A stretch of 64,000 nucleotides of DNA from DAHUXD01 sp963805495. GTDB lineage: Bacteria > Acidobacteriota > Thermoanaerobaculia > UBA5066 > Gp7-AA6. The stretch spans positions 1,302,001 to 1,366,000 of the forward strand of contig CAWDUQ010000002.1 of assembly GCA_963805495.1 (NCBI GenBank). Direction: 5' to 3'. A program made the translations under genes and the position numbers. Every line of letters begins with the position of its first letter. The stretch's first letter is position 1. The notes under the pieces are model-generated. The model was not told where the DNA came from, ran no database searches, and saw nothing but the letters and a program-made list of their open reading frames with translations. Shown here piece after piece: positions 1 to 8,870 of this stretch.

Positions 1-156
1 GTCGCGCTCGATAAGGCGCATGTGCCGCCCATAGACGCCACGGGCCCGAACGACGATTTCGTTCCCTGACGAAGCGCCGACCGTCGCGCTGGCGCCCGCG
101 ACCCGATGCATTTCGGCGCTCGTGCCCGGGCGCCGACGAACCTCGACTGTCAACAT
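1..156 (-). CDS. FHA-like domain protein, N-terminal part only (runs off the window)
   Basis: An open frame on the minus strand begins with ATG at 156 and stays open to base 1 (52 codons) with the G/C-rich third positions typical of the real genes here. Around residues 27-48 the translation reads VGASSGNEIVVRARGVYGRH, which resembles the start of a forkhead-associated domain (G-R-S-x-x-N-x-I ... V-S-x-x-H), although the usual Arg and Ser of the phosphothreonine pocket are Ala and Tyr. Purines (GGGGG) precede the ATG weakly. Seen: frame and motif. Inferred: FHA identity. Only the first 52 residues are available, so the product may be something else. Confidence 0.35.
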   Translation of the reverse strand, partial: MLTVEVRRRPGTSAEMHRVAGASATVGASSGNEIVVRARGVYGRHMRLIERD

Positions 157-277
157 GACTGGAAGGCCCCCTACCCAGCGAAACCTTACACATTTCCTGA
201 GCGCGAACGCAACATTGTCGACCACGGGAGTGTCCGACTCCCGGTCATTTCCCGCCGCGTTTGATCGATTCGACCCG

Positions 278-1948
278 TCAGAACAGTCCGGAGATTCGGC
301 CCTCGGCGTCGACGTCGATCGACTCGGCCGCCGGCTGCTTCGGCAGGCCCGGCATCGTCATGATGTCGCCGCAGACGGCGACCACGAAGCCCGCTCCCGC
401 GAAGAGGCGGGTCCGGTCCACGTGCAGGGTGAAGCCCGACGGGCGTCCGCCCTTCCGGGGATCGTCCGAAAAAGAGTACGGCGTCTTGGCGATGTTGATG
501 GGGAGATTTCCGAATCCCTGCTTCTCGTAGCGTTTGAGCCGGTTCTCGGCCTCCTTCGAATAGGAGACGCCGCCCGCGCCATAAAGCCGCCGCGCGACGA
601 TCTCGATTTTTTCTTCGAGGGACCGGTCCCAGGGATACAGGGGCTGGTACTTGGTCGCTCCCCGGCCGATCTCCGCGAGCACGGCCCGGGCGAGGTCCTC
701 GCCCCCGGCGCCGCCGCGCGTGAAGACCTCGGAGAGAGCCGCCGCGACGCCGAGCTCCGAGCAGCGCTTCTCGAGGAACGCGATCTCGGCCGGCGAATCC
801 GTCGGGAAGCGATTGATGGCGACCACGGCGGGCAGGCCGAAGATCCGGACGTTGTCGAGGTGCCGCTCGAGATTCAGGACGCCGCGCGAAAGCGCCGCCA
901 GATCCTCGACGCCGAGGGCCTCCTTGGGCGCCCCACCGTGCATCTTGAGGGCGCGTACCGTCGCGACGAGCACCACCACCGACGGCCACATGTCGCCGTA
1001 GGCGCACTTGATGTCGAGAAACTTCTCCCCGCCGAGGTCGAAGCCGAAGCCCGCCTCCGTGACGGCGATGTCCCCGTAGCGCATCGCGATGCGGGTCGCG
1101 AGGATCGAGTTGCAGCCGTGGGCGATGTTGGCGAAGGGCCCGCCATGGATCAGCGCGGGCGTTCCCTCGAGCGTCTGGACGAGGTTGGGATGGATGGCGT
1201 CCTTCAGGAGCGCCGCCATCGCGCCGTTGGCCTTCAGATCCGAGGCGCGGATCGGCTCCGTGTCGCGGCGATACCCGGCCACGATCGCCCCGCAGCGCTC
1301 CTTGAGATCCTTCAGGTCCCGAGCGAGGCAGAGGATCGCCATCACCTCCGACGCGACCGTGATGTCGAAGCCCGTCTCCCGCGGCACGCCGTTGATCTTG
1401 CCGCCGAGGCCGATGACCGTGTCGCGCAGCGCCCGGTCGTTCATGTCGAGCACCCGCCGGAACGGAATGTCGCGCTGGTCGATGCCAAGGGTGTTCCCGT
1501 GGTGGAGGTGGTTGTCGATCATCGCGGCAAGCAGGTTGTGCGCCGCCGTGATTGCCGGGAAATCTCCCGTGAAGTGGAGGTTGATGTCCTCCATCGGCAC
1601 GACCTGCGAATAGCCGCCGCCGGCGGCGCCGCCCTTGATGCCGAAGCAGGGGCCGAGCGACGGCTCCCTCAGGGCGATGATGGCCCGCTTGCCGAGGCGG
1701 TTGAGCGCCTGGCCCAGCCCCACGGTCGTCGTGGACTTGCCCTCCCCCGCGGGCGTCGGCGTGATCGCCGAGACGAGCACGAGCGGCGCTTCCGGACGGC
1801 CCTCCGCGCGGGCGATCGCCGAAAGCGACACTTTGGCCTTGTCGCGGCCGTAGGGGATGAAGTCGTCGGGATGGATTCCGGCGTCGCGGGCCACTTCTTC
1901 CATCGGCCGCAACCGGGCGCCCTGGGCGATCTCGATGTCGGATTTCAT
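278..1948 (-). CDS. fhs: formate--tetrahydrofolate ligase
   Basis: ATP-dependent ligation of formate to tetrahydrofolate, giving 10-formyl-THF for one-carbon metabolism in the cytoplasm. The 556-residue product is the usual length of the monofunctional bacterial enzyme and is collinear with it. Near residue 60 is TPTPAGEGKSTTTVGL, the P-loop-like nucleotide site of this family; further on are GGAAGGGYSQVVPMEDINLH and the C-terminal segment with GDIMTMPGLPKQPAA, all highly conserved. ATG at 1948 gives the standard N-terminus (MKSDIEIAQGARLRPM). It is transcribed divergently from smc across a 250-bp spacer and stands alone. Identification is firm; whether it serves a Wood-Ljungdahl-type or only anabolic folate cycle cannot be told from this window. 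Confidence 0.96.
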   Translation of the reverse strand: MKSDIEIAQGARLRPMEEVARDAGIHPDDFIPYGRDKAKVSLSAIARAEGRPEAPLVLVSAITPTPAGEGKSTTTVGLGQALNRLGKRAIIALREPSLGPCFGIKGGAAGGGYSQVVPMEDINLHFTGDFPAITAAHNLLAAMIDNHLHHGNTLGIDQRDIPFRRVLDMNDRALRDTVIGLGGKINGVPRETGFDITVASEVMAILCLARDLKDLKERCGAIVAGYRRDTEPIRASDLKANGAMAALLKDAIHPNLVQTLEGTPALIHGGPFANIAHGCNSILATRIAMRYGDIAVTEAGFGFDLGGEKFLDIKCAYGDMWPSVVVLVATVRALKMHGGAPKEALGVEDLAALSRGVLNLERHLDNVRIFGLPAVVAINRFPTDSPAEIAFLEKRCSELGVAAALSEVFTRGGAGGEDLARAVLAEIGRGATKYQPLYPWDRSLEEKIEIVARRLYGAGGVSYSKEAENRLKRYEKQGFGNLPINIAKTPYSFSDDPRKGGRPSGFTLHVDRTRLFAGAGFVVAVCGDIMTMPGLPKQPAAESIDVDAEGRISGLF

Positions 1949-2200
1949 TGTGCCGGCATCCTAGCAACTCGGGATACCCGCACCGCCATTCGCGCCTCGC
2001 CAACCTCGGAGACGAGCGCGGCAAGACGGTCAAACGGCGCCCTTCCTTCGGTCCCGTGGTCGACCTTCCTGCGGTCCACCTTGCGCCTTCGGCGGCCCCT
2101 CTTCCCGTCGCCCCACACCCACCGGTTATTGGGGTCACCTGCCCTCACCGCCCCAATCTCTAGTGGCGGCGACTCCGGCGCTTTGCTACATTGCCCTCAC

Positions 2201-5200
2201 ATGCTCCGACTAAAACGGGTCGAGATCGCTGGCTTCAAGTCCTTCTACGAAAAGGTGGATCTGGCCTTTCCGGGCTCGGTCACGGCGGTCGTCGGCCCCA
2301 ACGGCTGCGGCAAGTCGAACATCAGCGACGCCGTGGCCTGGGCCCTGGGCGAGCAGAGCGCCAGGGTCCTGCGCGGCGAGAAGATGGACGACGTCATCTT
2401 CAACGGCTCGGCCAAGCGCCGGCCGCTCGGCATGGCCGAGGTCGTCCTCACGCTCGCGGCCTCCAACGGCGACTCCGAAAAGGGCGACGCCGGGGGGGAG
2501 CTTCGCGTGGGGCGGCGGGTCTACCGGGACGGCGAAGGCGAGTATTTCCTGAACGACAAGCAGGTCCGGCTGCGCGACATCCAGGACCAGCTGCTCGGCA
2601 CGGGTCTGGGCGTGCGTGCCTACTCCGTCATCGAGCAGGGGCGCATCGACCAGGTCCTCTCGACCAAGCCCCAGGACCGGCGGCGCCTGATCGAGGAGGC
2701 CGCGGGGATCACCAAGTACAAGCTCAAGAAGCGCCTCGCCGAAACCAAACTCGAGGAGACGAAGGGCAACCTCCTGCGCCTTTCGGACATCATCGGGGAG
2801 ATCGAAAAGAACGTCGTGTCCTTGAAGCGCCAGGCCTCGCGGGCGGCGCGCTACAAGGAACAGACGGAAGTCCTCCGCCAGCGCAAGGCCTCGCTGACGC
2901 GCGCGCGCGGCGACCTTCTGCGCGAGGCGCTGACGGCGGACGAGAAGCTTCGAGACGACCGCCGCGACCGCGAAGCCGAGGCCGCCGCCGTGCTGGCGCG
3001 GGCGGAATCGGCGCTCGCCCAGGCGCGCCTGGAGGCGGGTGAAGCGTCGGCGCGGCGGGACGCCTTGCGCGAGGAGCTCGCCGCGCTCGAGGCCTCGATC
3101 GCGCGGGACGACGCGCTCCTCGACGCGAACAAGCGCGCGGCCCTCGACCTCGCCGCGCGGCGCGCGGCCCTCGAGCGCGAAGGCCGCGATTTTTCCTCGG
3201 AGCAGACGCGGGCGGCCCGGGACCTCGCCGACCTGCAGGAGCGGCTGGAGCGCACCGTGGCCGAGGCGCGGGCGAAGTCGCTCGCGCGCGAGGAGGCCGA
3301 CCGGCTGGCCTCGGAGGCCGGGGCGGCGTGCGCCGCCCTCGAGCGGGAGCTCGAGGAGATGCGGACTCGCGCCTTGAACGCCGCCGGGGAGCGCGTCGCG
3401 GCCCGCAACGCCCGCCACGAGGTGGACCTCGCCGCCGAGCGCATCGCGGCGTCTCTGTCGCGGCTGGCCGAGACCGGCGCCCGCATCGCCGAGGAGCTCG
3501 CCGGGCGCGAGCGGGAAGCGAACGAAGCCGAACGGGAAGCCTCGCGGCTTCAAGCCGCGGCCTCGGAAGCGGCGGCCCGCGTGACGGCGATCGACGAGGA
3601 GCTCGGCCGGCTCTCGGTTCTCCTCGCCGAGGCGGAAGCGGTGCGCGACGAGGCCCGCGGGGCGGCCGGCGGCCTCGAGCACCGCCTCGCGGCGCTTCTC
3701 GAGACCCTCCGCGCGCGGGAGATGAGCGTCAACGAAGTCCGCCAGGCCCTCCGGGGTGCGGGCCTTTCGGAGCACGGCGCCCTGTCCGACCGGATCCGGC
3801 CGCGCGCGGGATGGGAAGACGCCGTCGGCCTGGTGCTCGGAAACGACTCGGACGCCCTGCTCGCTTCCGGCGACGTGCGGCTCGCGGTCGAGGCGATGCG
3901 AAGCCTTTCGTCCGCGCGCATGGTCCGGTCCGACTGGCGTCACGAGGTGAGCGAAGAACGACCGGCCCGCTCGTTCGGGTGGGACGCCGTGCTCGACGGG
4001 CATGCCGCGCTCTCTCCGGCCGAGCGCGCCGCGCTCCCCCGCACGGCGTTCGTCGAGAGCCTCGACGACGCCCTGGCTTTGTCCGAAATGCACCCGGGCA
4101 CGACCTTCGTGACGCGTCACCGCGAGGTCGTCCGCGGCCCCGTGGTCCGCGTCGCGGGTCCCGCCGCGGAGGCGACCGGCCTCTTCGCGCTCCGGCGCGA
4201 GGAGGAAACGCTGACCCGCCGTCTCCACGAGGCGCGTACGGCCCTGGCGGCATCGGAGGGGCGTCTCGAGGAGCTCCGCGGCCAGCGCCTCGCGCGCGAG
4301 GCCGAGCGTCCCGCCCTCCGCGAGGCGGAGCGCGAGGCCCAGGGCGCCTGGAGCGCGTTCGCCGCGCGCGTCGAGGAGAGGCTCGGCGAACGCGACCGGC
4401 TCCGGCGCGAGCACGCGACGCTCACCACGGAGAAGGAAGCCCTGGCCGGCGAAGCCTCGGGCCTCCAGACCCGCCGCCGCGCGCTCGAAGAAGAGGAGCG
4501 CCGGCTCGCGCAGGCCGAGGACGATGCGCACCAGCGGATCGGCGTTCTTTCGGGGTCTCTCTCCGAAGCACGCGCGAACGCGCAGTCGCGCGGCGACGAG
4601 CTCGCCCACCGCCGCACCGAGGCCGAGGTCGCTGCCGAGCGCCGCCGCTCGATGGAGGCCGCCCGCGACACGCTCCGTGAGACCCACTCCACGCTCGAGC
4701 GCCGGCTCGCCGAGGCCACCGAAGAGGAGGCCCGGATCGCGACCCGCGCGGCCGAGCTCACCCACGAGGAGGCCGACGCGCGGTCCCGCCAGACCGCGAA
4801 CCTCGCTTCGCGCGAAACGCAGGCCGTCGCGCACGTCGCGGCCGTCGAGACCGCACGCGAGATCGCGGCGCGCGTGGAAAACGCCGAGGCCGCGACCCGG
4901 ACCGATCGCGCGGCCCTCGATGCGGCCCGCGAGTCCCGGTTCGAGGCCGAGGTGATGGCCACGCGCGCTGCGTCGGACCTCGAGCACCTGGTCGCGCAGT
5001 GCCGCGAGGAGTTCGGTGTCGATCCGGCCGCCCTCGAGGCCCCCGCGGATGCCTCGCCCGAGGCCCTCGCCGCCCTGGAAACGGAGGTGACGGAGCTCGC
5101 CGCCTCGATCGAGCGGCTGGGGCCGGTCAACGTGCTCGCCTTCGAGGAGCACAGGGAGATGTCCGAGCGCCTCGTCTTCCTGACGACCCAGCGCGACGAC

Positions 5201-5710
5201 CTCCTGAAGTCGATCGCGGAGCTCCAGGAATCGATCCGCAAGATCAACGCGACCTCGTCCGATCGGTTCGCCGAGGCGTTCCACGCGATCAACGAGAACT
5301 TCAAGGCGATGTTCGCCCGCCTCTTCCAGGGCGGCTCGGCCGAGATGAAGCTCCTCGACGAGACCGACGTGCTCGAATCGGGAATCGAGATCGACGCCCA
5401 CCCGCCGGGCAAGCGCAACCAGTCGATCCTGCTCCTCTCGGGGGGCGAAAAGGCCCTGACGGCGATCGCCCTTCTGATGGCGATCTTCCGCTACAAGCCC
5501 TCGCCCTTCTGCATTCTGGACGAGGTGGACGCGCCGCTCGACGAGGCCAACATCGACCGCTTCACGAGGCTCCTGCGCGAGATGACGGAGGAGACCCAGT
5601 TCATCGCCATCACGCACAACAAGCGCACGATGGAGACCGCCGACGTCATGTACGGCGTGACGATGGAGGAGCCCGGCTGCTCCAAGATCGTCTCCGTCAG
5701 GTTCGACTAG
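2201..5710 (+). CDS. smc: chromosome segregation protein SMC
   Basis: SMC ATPase that forms the DNA-embracing dimer of the bacterial condensin with ScpA/ScpB. The 1,169-residue protein starts at ATG 2201 with MLRLKRVEIAGFKSF, the classic SMC N-terminus; the frame is open upstream over the antisense of fhs but that part is not protein-like. Walker A (GPNGCGKSN) is at about residues 32-40, followed by QGRIDQVL and the EEAAGI segment. Long Ala/Arg/Glu-rich coiled coils flank a hinge near residues 515-650 (GWEDAVGLVLGNDSDALL). The C-terminal head has the signature LLSGGEKALTAIAL and Walker B ILDEVDAPLDEAN. All ATPase motifs are intact. scpA/scpB are not adjacent. A tRNA gene follows about 100 bp downstream. 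Confidence 0.96.
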   Translation: MLRLKRVEIAGFKSFYEKVDLAFPGSVTAVVGPNGCGKSNISDAVAWALGEQSARVLRGEKMDDVIFNGSAKRRPLGMAEVVLTLAASNGDSEKGDAGGELRVGRRVYRDGEGEYFLNDKQVRLRDIQDQLLGTGLGVRAYSVIEQGRIDQVLSTKPQDRRRLIEEAAGITKYKLKKRLAETKLEETKGNLLRLSDIIGEIEKNVVSLKRQASRAARYKEQTEVLRQRKASLTRARGDLLREALTADEKLRDDRRDREAEAAAVLARAESALAQARLEAGEASARRDALREELAALEASIARDDALLDANKRAALDLAARRAALEREGRDFSSEQTRAARDLADLQERLERTVAEARAKSLAREEADRLASEAGAACAALERELEEMRTRALNAAGERVAARNARHEVDLAAERIAASLSRLAETGARIAEELAGREREANEAEREASRLQAAASEAAARVTAIDEELGRLSVLLAEAEAVRDEARGAAGGLEHRLAALLETLRAREMSVNEVRQALRGAGLSEHGALSDRIRPRAGWEDAVGLVLGNDSDALLASGDVRLAVEAMRSLSSARMVRSDWRHEVSEERPARSFGWDAVLDGHAALSPAERAALPRTAFVESLDDALALSEMHPGTTFVTRHREVVRGPVVRVAGPAAEATGLFALRREEETLTRRLHEARTALAASEGRLEELRGQRLAREAERPALREAEREAQGAWSAFAARVEERLGERDRLRREHATLTTEKEALAGEASGLQTRRRALEEEERRLAQAEDDAHQRIGVLSGSLSEARANAQSRGDELAHRRTEAEVAAERRRSMEAARDTLRETHSTLERRLAEATEEEARIATRAAELTHEEADARSRQTANLASRETQAVAHVAAVETAREIAARVENAEAATRTDRAALDAARESRFEAEVMATRAASDLEHLVAQCREEFGVDPAALEAPADASPEALAALETEVTELAASIERLGPVNVLAFEEHREMSERLVFLTTQRDDLLKSIAELQESIRKINATSSDRFAEAFHAINENFKAMFARLFQGGSAEMKLLDETDVLESGIEIDAHPPGKRNQSILLLSGGEKALTAIALLMAIFRYKPSPFCILDEVDAPLDEANIDRFTRLLREMTEETQFIAITHNKRTMETADVMYGVTMEEPGCSKIVSVRFD

Positions 5711-5811
5711 GGTCCCCTGCAGAGCGCCGACGGGTCGCCGATTGCCCGCCGCACGCGTTGCGGTTTGACGCCCCGCCGCCCTTTCCGTAAGATGCCCCGC
5801 TCCGACCCCGA

Positions 5812-5887
5812 GCCGACGTAGCTCAGTTGGTAGAGCAGCGGTTTCGTAAACCGCAGGTCACCGGTTCAAGTCCGGTCGTCGGCTCCA
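5812..5887 (+). tRNA. tRNA-Thr (anticodon CGU), CCA encoded
   Basis: Cloverleaf readable by eye. The acceptor stem is GCCGACG (5812-5818) paired with CGTCGGC (5877-5883), the discriminator is T at 5884 and CCA is encoded (5885-5887). The D-loop has AGCTCAGTTGGTAGAGC; the anticodon stem-loop is CGGTT-TCGTAAA-CCG with CGT at the anticodon position, reading ACG threonine codons. The T-arm is CCGGTTCAAGTCCGG. No intron and no variable-arm extension. An ACG-reading tRNA fits the strong G-ending codon preference of this genome. Confidence 0.95.
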
Positions 5888-5978
5888 TTTGCTCGCTTTC
5901 GCCTGTTCGCCCGCGCCCGGCAGAAGAAAAGTGCTGGACTCGCGGTGCCCTGTCGGGAGAGGCTGTCCGGTAACTGTG

Positions 5979-7052
5979 ATGTCCAAATCCGTGAATGCGC
6001 CCGCGGGCACGAAGGCGCTCGACTTTCTGCAGCCCGAGGGGCCCAACCCCCACGGCGGCCGCGGCCGATCCATCATCCTGAACCATCCCGAGATCCGGGA
6101 CCTCGTCGGGAAAAACCCGGTCACCTTCTGGATCACTCTGGGCATCGTGCTCGTGCAGACCGCCCTGGCCGCGGCCCTCCACACGAGCCCCTGGTGGCTC
6201 ATCGTCCTCGTCGCGGTGACGGTCGGGGCGTTCGCCAACCACGCCCTCTGGGTCGTCATCCACGAGGTGACCCACAACCTCATCTTCAAGCGGCCGGGCG
6301 CAAATACGCTCGTCGGCATCCTGGCGAACCTGCCACACGGGGCCCCGACCTCGGTCTTCTTTCAGCGCTACCACATGAAGCATCACGCGTTTCTCGGGAC
6401 GTACGACTTCGACGCCGACATCCCGAGCCACTGGGAGCAGAGACTCTTCGGCCGGTCCTCCGTCGGGAAAGCCCTCTGGATGTTTCTCTTCTCGATCATG
6501 CAGGCGCTGCGGCCCGTGCGGCTGCGGGTCCTGAAGCCGATCGACCGCTGGGTCGTGATCAACATCGTCGCCCAGGTCGTGTACGACGGCGCGCTGCTCT
6601 ACTTCTTCGGCCCGAAAGCCCTCGCCTACCTGTTCATCTCGCTCATGTTCAGCGTCGGCCTCCACCCGCTCGGCGCGCGCTGGATCCAGGAGCACTACAT
6701 CGTGTTCCCCGGACAGGAAACGGCGGACTACTACGGGCCGCTCAATCCTCTGGCGCTCAACGTCGGCTTCCACAACGAGCACCACGACTTCCCGTCGATC
6801 CCCTGGAACCGGCTGCCCGAGGTCAAGCGCGCGGCGCCGGAGGCCTACGACACACTGCGTTACCACTCCTCGTGGTCGAAGCTGCTGTGGCGCTTCATCG
6901 TCGATCCGAACATTTCCCTCTACACGCGCTACGTCCGCGAGGGCCCGTCGAACGGCGCGAAGCTCGAGGAGGCGAAGGCGGCGTCGCAGCGGCTCGCCGA
7001 GCCCACGGCCGACCAGAGCGTCAGTCCCCCGGCCACGCAGCAGTCCGCGTAA
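5979..7052 (+). CDS. sphingolipid delta-4 desaturase-like (DEGS-type) fatty acid desaturase
   Basis: Membrane di-iron desaturase. The 357-residue protein from ATG 5979 carries the three His boxes: HEVTHN (95-100), RYHMKHH (130-136) and NEHHDFPSIP (266-275). The N-terminal segment NHPEIRDLVGKNP matches the small lipid-desaturase domain that precedes the catalytic domain in eukaryotic dihydroceramide desaturases, and the middle (ADIPSHWE, LRPV, VINIVAQVVYD, SVGLHPLGARWIQEHY, ETADYYGPLNPLALNVGFHNEHHDFP) is collinear with human DEGS1. Hydrophobic spans lie before box 1 and between boxes 2 and 3. Established: the family inserts a double bond into sphingolipids. Inferred: the substrate here is a bacterial ceramide or similar lipid; no serine palmitoyltransferase is in the window. 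The upstream in-frame extension to 5889 overlaps the tRNA 3' region and is not used. Confidence 0.88.
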   Translation: MSKSVNAPAGTKALDFLQPEGPNPHGGRGRSIILNHPEIRDLVGKNPVTFWITLGIVLVQTALAAALHTSPWWLIVLVAVTVGAFANHALWVVIHEVTHNLIFKRPGANTLVGILANLPHGAPTSVFFQRYHMKHHAFLGTYDFDADIPSHWEQRLFGRSSVGKALWMFLFSIMQALRPVRLRVLKPIDRWVVINIVAQVVYDGALLYFFGPKALAYLFISLMFSVGLHPLGARWIQEHYIVFPGQETADYYGPLNPLALNVGFHNEHHDFPSIPWNRLPEVKRAAPEAYDTLRYHSSWSKLLWRFIVDPNISLYTRYVREGPSNGAKLEEAKAASQRLAEPTADQSVSPPATQQSA

Positions 7053-7084
7053 CGCGTGGCCCGCGTCATGCGGGCCGTCTCGCT

Positions 7085-7465
7085 CTACGGCATCAACTGC
7101 ACCTGGACCAGGACGGCCGAGTCGTTGGCGGCGAGCCTTCGGCGGAGCTGGCGGTGGGTCGCGGGAGTAGTCGAGGACGATCTTGAGGCTGTTGCGGCGG
7201 ACGTAATACGACGTCGAGGCCGAGACGGCCGAGACGCCGTCGTCGTCGACGTTGCGGTCGTAATCGACGCGGAAGACCGGCCCGCAATGTCGAGCTCTTC
7301 GGGCAGGATGAAGTACCCGGCCTGCCCGTACCAGCCGTATGCGTACAGGCGTACCCGCTCGATCGCCGACGGCCTGGCCGATGAACCCTTCGGTCTCCGC
7401 CGAAAGGCCCCTCCACTTGAACTGGGCGTCGAAGCCCCAGGATTTTGACGTCGACGCTCCTCGTG
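7085..7465 (-). pseudogene. remnant of a phosphate-selective-porin-like outer membrane protein
   Basis: Reading the minus strand, C-terminal porin strands appear in alternating frames: SKSWGFDAQFKWRGLS near 7450-7400, then RLYAYGWYGQAGYFILPEEL near 7350-7300, then FRVDYDRN ... STSYYVRRNSLKIVLDYS near 7280-7160, then SAVLVQVQLMP and a stop at 7085. At least three frame changes are needed and nothing porin-like remains upstream of about 7465. The pattern (WGFDAxFKWRG, YGQAGYFILP, YYVRRNxLKI, terminal beta-strand) fits the C-terminus of OprP/OprO-type porins. It lies just after the desaturase, on the opposite strand. It could be a decayed gene or could be inflated by sequencing indels; the missing N-terminal two thirds favours real decay. 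Confidence 0.7.
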
Positions 7466-7664
7466 CCCTAGGATGCCGGCACGGGTGGCACGGCCGGATC
7501 CGGCGTCCCCTCCCGCCCCGTGGCGCCCGCCGTCGCCCGCAGGACGAAGACCCCGGACGCGGCCAGCCCCCGCCTTCGACGCATCCGCCACATCCTTCGC
7601 AACTATCCCGCTTTGAAGCGATTCCTGCAAACAAGATCGTATTGATTCGTATAGACTCGTCGTC

Positions 7665-8063
7665 ATGGCCAGGAACCCGGTCGCGTCCCTGACCCCGGCC
7701 GAAGCCTCCCGGGCCCTCGGCGTCAGCTACTCCACGATCAAGCAGTGGATCTACCGCAAGCGGATCCGCTCGGTCCGCACGCCCGGCGGACACCATCGGA
7801 TCCCGCGCTCCGAGATCGCTCGGCTCGGGGGAATCGCGGCCGGCCCCACGCCCCTCGACGCGATCAGCGGGCGTAACAAGCTCGCCGGCGTCGTCACGAA
7901 GGTTAGGATCTCCGGCCTTCTCGCCGAAGTCATCCTCGACGTCGGGGGCCAGACGCTGACGTCGATCATCACGTCCGGCGCCGTGCGACAGCTCGGACTG
8001 AGGGTCGGCTCCCCGGCCGTCGCCCTGATCAAGGCCACCGAGGTCATGGTGGTTCGGGGCTAG
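7665..8063 (+). CDS. MerR/excisionase-type HTH plus molybdate-binding Mop (TOBE) domain regulator
   Basis: Small one-component molybdate (or tungstate) regulator of 132 residues. Residues 8-55 form a MerR/excisionase-type helix-turn-helix (LTPAEASRALGVSYSTIKQWIYRKRIRSVRTPGGHHRIP). Residues 66-131 are a Mop/TOBE domain (GRNKLAGVVTKVRISGLLAEVILDVGGQTLTSIITSGAVRQLGLRVG), the oxyanion-binding fold also found in ModE, molbindin and ModC. The gene begins 16 bp before modA and is almost certainly in the same operon, so it probably adjusts modABC expression to cellular molybdate. The spacer upstream holds two CGTAT words (in attgattcgtatagactcg, 7640-7658) in an AT-richer patch that could be promoter or operator; this is weak. 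It is not a standard ModE, which has a different HTH. Confidence 0.88.
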   Translation: MARNPVASLTPAEASRALGVSYSTIKQWIYRKRIRSVRTPGGHHRIPRSEIARLGGIAAGPTPLDAISGRNKLAGVVTKVRISGLLAEVILDVGGQTLTSIITSGAVRQLGLRVGSPAVALIKATEVMVVRG

Positions 8064-8079
8064 ACGACAGGATGTTGGC

Positions 8080-8868
8080 ATGAAGCTCCGGCCCCTGGCC
8101 ATCGCCATGTCCGGCCTGTTGGGCTGCGGCATTGCCGAGGTTGCGCTCGCCGTCCCGGAGAAACAGATCGCGGTCGCAGCCGCCGCCGACCTAAAGTTCG
8201 CGTTCGAACCCCTCATCGAAGCTTTCGAAGCTGAGCAGCCGGGCATCGAGGTCCGGCCGTCGTTCGGATCCTCCGGAACGTTCTATTCGCAGCTGTCGAA
8301 TGGCGCGCCCTTTGACCTCTTCTTCTCGGCCGACGCGGAGTATCCGCGCCGGCTGCTGACGGAGGGGTGGGGACTGGAGGGGAGCGAGTTTCTCTACGCC
8401 ATCGGCCGAATCGTGGTTTTCGTCCCGAACTCGTCGTCGATCTCCCTGCAATCGGTGGGCATGAGGGCACTCGGCCTGGATTCGGTTCGCCACATTTCCA
8501 TCGCCAATCCTCAGCACGCGCCATACGGCCGCGCTGCGGTGGCCGCGATGAAGATCGCCGGGATCTACGACTCCGTCAAAGACAAACTCGTCTTCGGCGA
8601 GAACGTCGCCCAGGCGGCCCAGTTCGTGGAGAGCGGCTCGGCGGAGGCCGGCATCATCGCGCTATCCCTGGCCGTCGCACCTGCGATGAAAGACTCCGGC
8701 CGCTTCTGGGAGATTCCGGTCGACTCTTACCCGCGCATCGAGCAGGGCGGGGTGATTCTGAAGAACTCCCGCAACGCTGCCGCTGCCGGGCTCTTCCGAG
8801 CGTTCGTTCTCGGTACGCACGGCCGAGCGATCCTGAAACGGTACGGATTCTTTCTCCCGGAGCGCTGA
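8080..8868 (+). CDS. modA: molybdate ABC transporter, periplasmic binding protein
   Basis: Solute-binding protein of the molybdate/tungstate importer, 262 residues. A signal peptide occupies about the first 25 residues (MKLRPLAIAMSGLLGCGIAEVALA). The mature part starts with QIAVAAAADLKFAFEPLI, the ModA N-terminal strand, and contains FGSSGTFYSQLSNGAPFDLFFSADAEYP, where the two Ser and the Asp/Ala stretch belong to the oxyanion site, then GRIVVFVP, ISIANPQHAPYGRAA and a C-terminal segment RFWEIPVDSYPRIEQGGVIL. The stop (8866-8868) is two bases before the modB TTG start, so modA and modB are probably coupled. Nothing distinguishes molybdate from tungstate preference. Confidence 0.94.
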   Translation: MKLRPLAIAMSGLLGCGIAEVALAVPEKQIAVAAAADLKFAFEPLIEAFEAEQPGIEVRPSFGSSGTFYSQLSNGAPFDLFFSADAEYPRRLLTEGWGLEGSEFLYAIGRIVVFVPNSSSISLQSVGMRALGLDSVRHISIANPQHAPYGRAAVAAMKIAGIYDSVKDKLVFGENVAQAAQFVESGSAEAGIIALSLAVAPAMKDSGRFWEIPVDSYPRIEQGGVILKNSRNAAAAGLFRAFVLGTHGRAILKRYGFFLPER

Positions 8869-8870
8869 TC

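Noticed and set aside
2128..2157. ATTGGGG / CCCCAAT inverted repeat between fhs and smc as a terminator or operator
   Set aside because: Seven-bp stem with a 16-nt loop, no T-run and no second site; not enough to call.
122..2200. Long in-frame N-terminal extension upstream of SMC (693 codons)
   Set aside because: It is antisense to fhs and its composition (Arg/Glu/Asp/Val-rich mirror) is that of a shadow frame; ATG 2201 gives the canonical SMC start.
5823..8246. 807-codon minus-strand frame across the desaturase and regulator
   Set aside because: Antisense to conserved genes; only the porin-like pieces near 7160-7450 carry protein signal, and these are in more than one frame.
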